A DNA stretch of 16,523 nt from contig JAFHCF010000146.1 in the NCBI GenBank assembly GCA_048497495.1, forward strand, positions 1 to 16,523, in the 5' to 3' direction. Position numbers and translations under genes: made by a program. How positions within the stretch are numbered: the first letter of the stretch is position 1; each line of letters starts with the position of its first letter. The DNA is from JAFHCF01 sp048497495. Lineage in GTDB: Bacteria > Pseudomonadota > Alphaproteobacteria > Rhizobiales > Ancalomicrobiaceae. The notes under the pieces were generated by a model that had not been told where the DNA came from, made no database searches, and saw only the letters and a list, made by a program, of their open reading frames with translations. Of this stretch, positions 1 through 5,810 are shown piece after piece.

Positions 1-76
1 GGCTCGCTCGTATCCGACCGCCGGTCCGCCCGCCCCACGGCCTTTCGGCCCTTCATGCTTCGTCGACGCCCCTCCA

Positions 77-128
77 TCGATTTCGACGCGACCGCCGCTC
101 GGTTGCCGTCCGAACGTCGATTTCGACG
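77..128. repeat. 12-bp direct repeat, two copies 40 bp apart
   Basis: TCGATTTCGACG occurs at 77-88 and again, identically, at 117-128. A weaker third relative (TCGATCTCG) follows at about 147-155. The repeats lie in the 239-bp leader before the first gene. They could be a paired regulator-binding site, but TCGA/CGAC-rich words are common in this GC-rich DNA, so chance is possible. I see no convincing promoter in 1-239. Confidence 0.3.
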
Positions 129-239
129 AGTTGTGGAGATCTCGTGTCGATCTCGTGAAATTTCCGGGCGTCGACGACGGATCGGCGTATGATGGCCACG
201 ACCTTGGTGGCGGCGAGTTCGGGAGTGGGGGCTCCTCCA

Positions 240-737
240 ATGGCTTTGTTCGAGTTGGTTTCCGGCGATTTCGAGCGGGAGAGTGTGCGTCTACGCTATT
301 CGGAAGCGGGGCGGGCCTATCTGCGATTGACCTCCGTCGACGGCGTCGTCGAGGACATCTTCCTGGAAAATGCCGTCGCCGGCGTGGCGGAGAGCGGCGA
401 AGGCCGGGTCGGCGAGTATCTCGCCCGCTGGGCCGAGCGCGACGGTTTCACCCTGCGCGACCACGCCCACGAGGCCAAACGATCCGGCGAGGCGAACCCG
501 CGCAACGACGGCCGCGCCGATCGACTGGTGGTGGTGCTGCTGCGCGACGGGCGCAAGTTCGTCGCCCGGGGCACGCTCGAGGCCATCGCCGAGATCAAGG
601 CCGCCTCGATGCCGGCGGGACGTCACGCCAAGCTCGCCGGTCTCGATGCGGCACGCACCGCCGTCACCGGCGACCGCTCCGGCCTGCTGCCGCGCTTCGT
701 CCCCGGACTGCTCGCCCGCTTCCTGCCCAATCGTTGA
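240..737 (+). CDS. Hypothetical protein, 165 aa, family not recognised
   Basis: I do not recognise this protein. It has no cysteine, no predicted signal peptide and no membrane segment. The N-terminal half (about 1-60) alternates charged and hydrophobic residues as in a beta-rich domain. Residues 95-120 read as a strand-turn-strand plus helix (RLVVVLLRDGRKFVARG followed by LEAIAEIKA). The C-terminus is basic and hydrophobic (LLPRFVPGLLARFLPNR), which could be an amphipathic membrane-touching helix. The ATG at 240 is preferred because GGGAGTGGGGG lies about 8 nt before it; the in-frame ATGs at 189 and 192 would add 16-17 residues but lack a ribosome site. Its 3' end faces bpt. Coding is supported by plausible composition and an open frame to TGA at 735-737. 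Function is unknown. Confidence 0.65.
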   Translation: MALFELVSGDFERESVRLRYSEAGRAYLRLTSVDGVVEDIFLENAVAGVAESGEGRVGEYLARWAERDGFTLRDHAHEAKRSGEANPRNDGRADRLVVVLLRDGRKFVARGTLEAIAEIKAASMPAGRHAKLAGLDAARTAVTGDRSGLLPRFVPGLLARFLPNR

Positions 738-748
738 ACGACCTCATA

Positions 749-786
749 CCGACGACCCGGGATGCCGACGACCCGGGATGCCGACG
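749..786. repeat. 16-bp tandem duplication plus partial third copy
   Basis: CCGACGACCCGGGATG is repeated perfectly at 749-764 and 765-780, and a third copy begins (CCGACG, 781-786) before diverging. Each unit holds the palindrome CCCGGG. It starts 11 bp after the stop of the hypothetical gene, in the spacer between two convergent genes. It probably arose by replication slippage. Confidence 0.8.
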
Positions 787-833
787 CATCGGCCCGTCGA
801 GGGCATGCCGAAGGTTGCTTCCGATGCCCTTCG
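786..833. terminator. Inverted repeats between convergent genes, possible terminator
   Basis: Three overlapping inverted repeats occupy this stretch: GCATCGG (786-792) with CCGATGC (821-827), GGGCAT (801-806) with ATGCCC (824-829), and CGAAGG (809-814) with CCTTCG (828-833). They are mutually exclusive stems. They lie between the stop codons of the 240-737 gene and bpt, where a shared terminator would be useful. There is no T-tract on either strand, so a classical intrinsic terminator is not shown. Confidence 0.3.
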
Positions 834-849
834 CCATGACGCCGGCGGT

Positions 850-1659
850 TCACCGGCGCGGGACGGGGACGCCGAAATAGGGCTGCAGGTCGGACCCCTC
901 GGGCGGATCGAGCGCGTCGGGAGCCGTCCAGCCCAGCGGGCCGAGGTGTTCCTGCGGCAGGAACCGGCGCTTGTAGTCCATCTTACGGGCGCCTTCGACC
1001 CAATAGCCGAGATAGACGTAGGGCAGGCCACGCCGCTTCGCGCGCTGGACGTGATCGAGGATCATGTAGGTGCCGAGGCCGCGCGCTTCCGCCTCCGGGT
1101 CGTAGAAGGAATAGACCATCGACAGGCCGTCGGAGAGGATGTCGGTCAGCGCCGCCGCCACCACCGGCCCGTGACCACGCCCGGTGATCGCGGTATCGGG
1201 GCCATGGCGGCGATATTCGATCACCGTGGTGTCGACGTGGGTATCCTCGATCATCATCGAGAAGTCGAGCACCGTCATGTCGGCCATGCCGCCGTCGGAA
1301 TGGCGGGCATCGAGATAGCGGCGGAAGAGCGAATATTGCTCCGACGTCGGCATCGGTCCCTGCTCGGCGCCGACCAGATCCTGGTTGAGGCGCAGGTTGC
1401 GCTTGAAGCCCTTCGACCAGAGGAAGTCGTCGACGCGGATGCGCACCGAGACGCAGGCCCGGCATCCGTCGCAGGCCGGGCGATAGGCGATGTTCTGGGA
1501 ACGACGGAAGCCGCCCTGGGTGAGGACGTCGTTGAGGCCGGTGGCGCGGATGCCGACGAGATGGGTGAAGACCTTGCGTTCCTGTCGACCCGGCAGATAG
1601 GGGCAGTGCGCCGGTGCCGTCAGATAGAACTGCGGGGCATCGACCGGATGCTGCGTCAT
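850..1659 (-). CDS. bpt: Aspartate/glutamate leucyltransferase (Bpt/ATE family)
   Basis: This enzyme transfers leucine (bacterial Bpt) or arginine (ATE) from aminoacyl-tRNA to proteins with N-terminal Asp or Glu, marking them for ClpS/ClpAP degradation in the N-degron pathway. The 269-aa product has the family N-terminus (QFYLTAPAHCPYLPGRQERKV), the cysteine cluster C63-x2-C66-x2-C69 in RRSQNIAYRPACDGCRAC plus Cys19, and the C-terminal GNAT-like block SFYDPEAEARGLGTY followed by GYW and a Lys/Arg-rich YKRRF segment. These match full-length alphaproteobacterial Bpt. The ATG at 1659 is chosen because the family N-terminus begins about ten residues later and GGGAG lies 8 nt upstream; an open extension to 1716 is not family-like. 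It is downstream of the RDD gene on the same strand (136-bp gap). Leucyl versus arginyl donor is assigned from the family, not from a residue I can point to. Confidence 0.93.
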   Translation of the reverse strand: MTQHPVDAPQFYLTAPAHCPYLPGRQERKVFTHLVGIRATGLNDVLTQGGFRRSQNIAYRPACDGCRACVSVRIRVDDFLWSKGFKRNLRLNQDLVGAEQGPMPTSEQYSLFRRYLDARHSDGGMADMTVLDFSMMIEDTHVDTTVIEYRRHGPDTAITGRGHGPVVAAALTDILSDGLSMVYSFYDPEAEARGLGTYMILDHVQRAKRRGLPYVYLGYWVEGARKMDYKRRFLPQEHLGPLGWTAPDALDPPEGSDLQPYFGVPVPRR

Positions 1660-1795
1660 CTCCTCGGCTCCCGCGACCCTCGCGCCGGCTCCCCGCCGAC
1701 GATCCCTCGCATTCAAGATAAACAGGAAGAAGCCCGGCGAGAAGACCGTGCATCGATCTCCGCGCCGAGTATTTCACCTGAGATTTCGGCGGTCC

Positions 1796-2287
1796 TCAGC
1801 GCCCGGTCAGCGCCAGCACGCGGCCGTCCATGACCAGGACGCCGGCGATCATGTCCTGGATCAACTGGCGGCGGGCGGTGAACAGGCCGACAAGATGGAT
1901 GAGCGGGGTCAGCATCGCGGTGAGGCCGTAGAACACCACCACGTGGATCAACGCCTTCAGCGCGTCGGGGCGCGGACCGTCGACGGTGCGCATCGACAGC
2001 CCCATGGCCTTCATGCCCGGGGTCGCGGCATCCGGGCCGGCGAGCGTCGCGACGGTATAGAGCACGCCGAGGATCGGCCACAGCGCCGGATAGATCATCC
2101 AGGCGAAGCCGAAGGTCGCCAGCCCGAGGAAGAACACGACGATCGCCGCCAGCACCCAGAGCAACGACACGCCGAGAATGTCGAAGAGATAGGCGATGGC
2201 GCGACGCTTGAGGACGTCTTGGAAGAGATCGGGCTCGAGCGCCGGATCGAAGACCCAGCGGACGGTGATCTGCTGCGTCGAATTCAT
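1796..2287 (-). CDS. RDD family integral membrane protein
   Basis: The product is 163 aa, the usual size for a stand-alone RDD protein. The signature is visible: Arg28-Arg29-Ala30 and Asp36 in LKRRAIAYLFD at the start of the first membrane helix, the TPGMKAMGL loop (89-97), and a third helix ending in a QDMIAG segment. Membrane helices fall at about 32-56, 62-82 and 112-134. The substrate is not known; some RDD proteins elsewhere are linked to ion transport, and nothing here decides this. The ATG at 2287 has GGAG 7 nt upstream; the open frame continues to 2407 but that part is low-complexity and not family-like. From memory, many Hyphomicrobiales keep this gene just before the leucyltransferase, as seen here. 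It diverges from the chemoreceptor gene across a 225-bp spacer. Confidence 0.9.
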   Translation of the reverse strand: MNSTQQITVRWVFDPALEPDLFQDVLKRRAIAYLFDILGVSLLWVLAAIVVFFLGLATFGFAWMIYPALWPILGVLYTVATLAGPDAATPGMKAMGLSMRTVDGPRPDALKALIHVVVFYGLTAMLTPLIHLVGLFTARRQLIQDMIAGVLVMDGRVLALTGR

Positions 2288-2435
2288 GTTCGTTCTCCAG
2301 ACCTGCGTCGACGTCGACGGTCGTCGCGACGACCGACCCGCAGAACATGGAGAGACACGGCCCGCGCCGCAAGGGGTGAGGCCTCGACGCCCGCCCTCCC
2401 CACCCATCGCGTGCCGTCGAATTGGAGATGCACGT

Positions 2436-2450
2436 TTTACGATTTGTAAA
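2436..2450. promoter_or_regulatory. 15-bp AT-rich palindrome in divergent promoter region
   Basis: TTTAC-GATTT-GTAAA is a perfect 5+5 inverted repeat within the AT-rich part of the RDD/chemoreceptor intergenic region, 62 bp before the chemoreceptor ATG. Its position suits an operator or promoter element for the chemoreceptor gene. I do not recognise a named regulator's site, and no clear sigma-70 or sigma-28 promoter could be fitted. Confidence 0.35.
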
Positions 2451-2512
2451 CCGCGAATGTTCGATAGTTCTACGCGAATTACTCTGGGCGATTGTGAGAG
2501 GGCGACTCAAAC

Positions 2513-4468
2513 ATGGCCACTCAATTGAAAATGACTGAAATTTCTAAGTTCCTCCATAGGTCCGATGGGAAGAGATCTCGAGGAACAGACCTGTGGCGCG
2601 ATTGCGAGGACGTCATCCCGACGATCCTCGCGGACTTCTACGCCGGACTGTCGGCAACCCCACAATTTCGAGGCCGTCTGGGCAAACCGGGCGAAATAGA
2701 GCGCCTGAGCAAGGCGCAGGGCGATCACTGGCGTGCCCTCTTCGCGGCCGTTCCGCCGGCCGACGTCGAGGCTCGATCGGCGCGCATCGGCGAAGTTCAC
2801 GTCAAGATCGGGCTGCCTTCCGGATGGTACATGGCCGGTTACGCCTTCCTTCTGAAGAAGTTGTTGCCGCACCTGGCCAAGCGCCACCGCTTTTCGCCGG
2901 GCGCCCATGCGGCGGCGGTGGACCTGCTGATCGATCGCGTCTTCACCGACATGATCCTCTCCAACACCGCCTATGAGAACGGCATCGACACCGACCGCGC
3001 GAAGAAGGCGGAAGCGGGCGCGGATCTCAGCAATCTGCGCAATGCCGCCGGCATGGCGGCCGATGCCAACATCACCGCGATCCAACTCGCCCACCTGAAC
3101 CGCAACACCCAGATGGTCAGCAATTCGACCCAATCGATCTCGGCGGCGGCGGCCGAACTGGTCGCCTCGGTCGAGGAGATCTCGCGCTCGTCGCAGAGCG
3201 CCACGCGCGACGCCGGCGAGACCGACGCGACCGTGAGCTTCGGCCGCGCGGCGGTCGAGGACGTCTCGACGGCGATCGCCAACATCGCCGAGGCGGTGGC
3301 GGAGACCGCCGTCAACGTCGATGAACTCGCCCAGGCGTCGGATCAGATCGGCCAGATCCTCTCGGTGATCGAGGGGATCGCCGGGCAGACCAACCTCCTC
3401 GCCCTCAACGCCACCATCGAGGCGGCGCGCGCCGGCGAGGCCGGACGCGGCTTCGCCGTGGTGGCGACGGAGGTCAAGAACCTCGCCGGCCAGACGGCCA
3501 AGTCGACCGAGGACATCACCCGCCGGATCGCGGCGCTGCGCGCCGGCATGGCGGGCATCCTGACGACGATGGAGCGCTCCACCACCGCCGTCGGCGAGGG
3601 CCGCGCCGCGATCTCCCGCGCCGCCGAGACGATGGAGACGATCGCCGGCCAGGTCGGCAACGTCGCCTTCAAGATGTCCGAGATCTCCACCATTCTGGGT
3701 CAGCAGAAGGGCGCGTCGAGCGAGATCGCCGAGAGCGTCGTCAAGGTCGCGGGCATCGCCGAGACCAACGAAGGCGTGCTCGGCTCGATGGTCGACAAGC
3801 TGCAGGAGAACAACGACCGCTTCGCCACGCTGATCAAGGGGTGGTTCCACGCCGAATCCGACCGCTCGCTGTGCGAGATGGCCAAGATCGATCACGTCTT
3901 CTTCAAGAAGCGGGTGGTCGACACGATGATCGGCCGCGACGACTGGAAGACGGAGGCGATGCCCGATCACCACGGTTGCCGGCTCGGCAAGTGGTACGAC
4001 GCCATCTCCAACCCCGAGTTCCGCGCCCTGCCGGCCTATGCCGGCCTCGTCGACCCCCATCGACGGGTCCATGCCGCGGGCAAGGCGGCGCTCGCCGCCC
4101 ACGCCGCCGGCAAATCCGACGAGGCCTTCGTCGCCCTCGACCAGCTCAACCAAGCCAGTCTGGAGGTGCTCGACCTGCTCGAGCAACTGTCGGTGGGGAT
4201 CGGCGACATCGAGCGCGGCGCGGAGCGGCGCGGCGCGGCGCGCGAGCCCGTGTCGATCGCCGCCGAGATGGAGATCGGCAACGAGACGCGTCAGGTCACG
4301 GTGATGGACATCTCCGACGGCGGCGCCCGCATCAAGGGGCTTCGGCCCGACGAGGTCGGCAGCGCGCTGCGCCTCAGGATGGCCGACGGCCGCTGTTGCG
4401 CCGGCCACGCCACCTGGATCGACGGCAGCCTGGGCGGCATCCGCTTCCAGGCGCTGGCGGCGGAGTGA
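2513..4468 (+). CDS. Globin-coupled soluble chemoreceptor with CZB and PilZ domains
   Basis: A cytoplasmic methyl-accepting chemotaxis protein of 651 aa with no membrane segment and four domains in order. (1) Globin-coupled sensor domain, about 15-155: proximal haem His96 in IGEVHVKIGLPSGWYMAGY and Tyr43 at the B-helix position that contacts O2 in this family. (2) MCP signalling hairpin, about 195-435, with the conserved tip at 286-325 (GQTNLLALNATIEAARAGE, then GFAVVATEVKNLA) that contacts CheA/CheW. (3) CZB zinc-binding domain, about 455-560, with the full set His461, Cys489 (CRLGKWY), His516 and His520. (4) PilZ cyclic di-GMP domain, about 571-646, with Arg573xxxArg577 and Asp599-x-Ser601-x-x-Gly604. 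The start is supported by GAGAGGG at 2496-2502. No CheR/CheB tethering pentapeptide is seen. It ends 6 bp from the convergent threonine ammonia-lyase stop and is the only chemotaxis gene here. Ligands are inferred from motifs. Confidence 0.95.
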   Translation: MATQLKMTEISKFLHRSDGKRSRGTDLWRDCEDVIPTILADFYAGLSATPQFRGRLGKPGEIERLSKAQGDHWRALFAAVPPADVEARSARIGEVHVKIGLPSGWYMAGYAFLLKKLLPHLAKRHRFSPGAHAAAVDLLIDRVFTDMILSNTAYENGIDTDRAKKAEAGADLSNLRNAAGMAADANITAIQLAHLNRNTQMVSNSTQSISAAAAELVASVEEISRSSQSATRDAGETDATVSFGRAAVEDVSTAIANIAEAVAETAVNVDELAQASDQIGQILSVIEGIAGQTNLLALNATIEAARAGEAGRGFAVVATEVKNLAGQTAKSTEDITRRIAALRAGMAGILTTMERSTTAVGEGRAAISRAAETMETIAGQVGNVAFKMSEISTILGQQKGASSEIAESVVKVAGIAETNEGVLGSMVDKLQENNDRFATLIKGWFHAESDRSLCEMAKIDHVFFKKRVVDTMIGRDDWKTEAMPDHHGCRLGKWYDAISNPEFRALPAYAGLVDPHRRVHAAGKAALAAHAAGKSDEAFVALDQLNQASLEVLDLLEQLSVGIGDIERGAERRGAAREPVSIAAEMEIGNETRQVTVMDISDGGARIKGLRPDEVGSALRLRMADGRCCAGHATWIDGSLGGIRFQALAAE

Positions 4469-4474
4469 GCCGCC

Positions 4475-5722
4475 TCACATCGGCGCTTCCGGCCGCTCCA
4501 GGCGTTCGACCACGTAGTCGAGGGCTTCGAGCGCGGCGATGATCTCCTGGGCATGCGCCCCGTCGCGGGTCTCGAAGACGACGTCGAGGGTGGCGCCCTT
4601 GGCCGGCACCTTGAGGAAGGTGCGGTGGTGCTCGACCTCGAGGATGTTGCCGCCCATCCGGCCGAGGATGGTGGTGATCTCGCCGAGGACGCCGGGCCGA
4701 TCGGGGATGATCAGACGGATGCCGACGATCTTCTCCTCGCGCGCCAGCTCGCGCACCATGATCGACGACAGGATGCGCGGGTCGATGTTGCCGCCCGACA
4801 GGATCAGCCCGACCTTGCGGTTGCGGAAGCGTTCCGGCGCGGTCAGGAGGGCGGCGAGAGCGGCGCCGGCCGCCCCTTCCGCCATGGTCTTCTGCAGCGT
4901 CAGGAAGTAGTTGACGCCGCGCTCGATGTCGCTCTCCTCGACCAGCAGGAGGTCGTCCATCAGGCGACGGGCGATCGCCAACGTCTGCTTGCCGACCCGG
5001 CGCACGGCGATGCCCTCGGCCAGCGTCGTGCCGCCGGCATGGACCGGCAGGTCGCGCAGTTCCGCCCACATCGAGGGATAGAGCCGGGTCTCGACCCCGA
5101 CGATCTCGATGCGCGGGTTCAGCGCCTTGGCGGCGACGGCGATGCCGCCGGCGAGACCGCCGCCGCCGACCGGCACGACGATGACGTCGAGATCGGGTTT
5201 CACCTCGAGCATCTCGAGGGCGACCGTGCCCTGGCCACGGATGATGTCGAAATCGTCGTAGGGGTGGACGAAGGTGAGGCCGTCGCGGGCGCACAGCCGT
5301 TCCGCTTCGACCTCCGCCTCCGCCACCGTCTCGCCGTAGAGCACCACATGGGCGCCGAAACCGCGCGTCGCCGTCACCTTCACGTGCGGCGTCGTCTCCG
5401 GCATGACGATGGTCGAGGGGATGCCGAGCCGGGTGGCGTGATAGGCGACCGCCTGGGCGTGATTGCCGGCCGACATGGCGATGACGCCCTTGGCGCGGGC
5501 CTCGGGCGTGAGCGACAAGAGCTTCACCAGGGCGCCGCGTTCCTTGAAGGCGTTGGTGACCTGGAGGTTCTCGTATTTGACCCAGACGTCGGCGCCGGTC
5601 AGTTGCGACAGGCGCGGCGCCGGCAGGAACGGCGTCTTCATCACCGCGCCGGCGATCAGTTCCGCCGCCTCCCGCACGTCGGCGAGGGTCGGCAGGCGGA
5701 ATTCGGCGGGAACGACGGTCAT
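4475..5722 (-). CDS. ilvA: Threonine ammonia-lyase with C-terminal ACT domain
   Basis: A PLP enzyme deaminating threonine (and probably serine) to 2-oxobutanoate (or pyruvate) and ammonia. The 415-aa product starts at ATG 5722, where GAGG lies 6 nt upstream; a TTG at 5734 would add four residues without need. Counting from that TTG (subtract 4 for the ATG start), the PLP lysine is Lys64 in NAFKERGA, SAGNHAQ (88-94) and VGGGGLAGG (189-197, phosphate loop) follow, and LSGGN (312-316) completes the fold-type II core. One ACT domain occupies about 337-413 (IVGIRLIIPDRPGVLGEI). A single short ACT domain resembles the TdcB/IlvA2 type rather than long E. coli biosynthetic IlvA with two regulatory lobes, so a catabolic role (tdcB-like) is equally possible. 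The ACT domain implies amino-acid allostery. It follows parC on the same strand across an 88-bp gap. Confidence 0.93.
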   Translation of the reverse strand: MTVVPAEFRLPTLADVREAAELIAGAVMKTPFLPAPRLSQLTGADVWVKYENLQVTNAFKERGALVKLLSLTPEARAKGVIAMSAGNHAQAVAYHATRLGIPSTIVMPETTPHVKVTATRGFGAHVVLYGETVAEAEVEAERLCARDGLTFVHPYDDFDIIRGQGTVALEMLEVKPDLDVIVVPVGGGGLAGGIAVAAKALNPRIEIVGVETRLYPSMWAELRDLPVHAGGTTLAEGIAVRRVGKQTLAIARRLMDDLLLVEESDIERGVNYFLTLQKTMAEGAAGAALAALLTAPERFRNRKVGLILSGGNIDPRILSSIMVRELAREEKIVGIRLIIPDRPGVLGEITTILGRMGGNILEVEHHRTFLKVPAKGATLDVVFETRDGAHAQEIIAALEALDYVVERLERPEAPM

Positions 5723-5769
5723 GACGGGCCTCAATGAAGCTTGAGCGAGGCCGATGGTCTAGCCGAAAG

Positions 5770-5807
5770 TCGGGGGCGAGGTAAGAGGCGCGTGCCCCGA
5801 CCTCGCC
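5770..5807 (-). terminator. Weak hairpin after parC
   Basis: GGCGAGGT (5775-5782) pairs with ACCTCGCC (5800-5807), and alternatively TCGGGG (5770-5775) pairs with CCCCGA (5795-5800). Loops are 17-19 nt and no T-tract follows on the minus strand. It lies just after the parC stop, so attenuation of read-through into the deaminase gene is possible, but a true intrinsic terminator is not demonstrated. Confidence 0.25.
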
Positions 5808-5810
5808 GCC

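Noticed and set aside
2446..2475. Flagellar sigma-28-like promoter (TAAA followed by a CGATA-like word)
   Set aside because: TAAA and TTCGATAG are only 9 bp apart instead of about 15, so the spacing does not fit.
2507..4408. Open frame of 633 codons on the minus strand, antisense to the chemoreceptor
   Set aside because: Arg/Gly/Leu/Asp-rich shadow of a clearly recognised four-domain protein; no motifs of its own.
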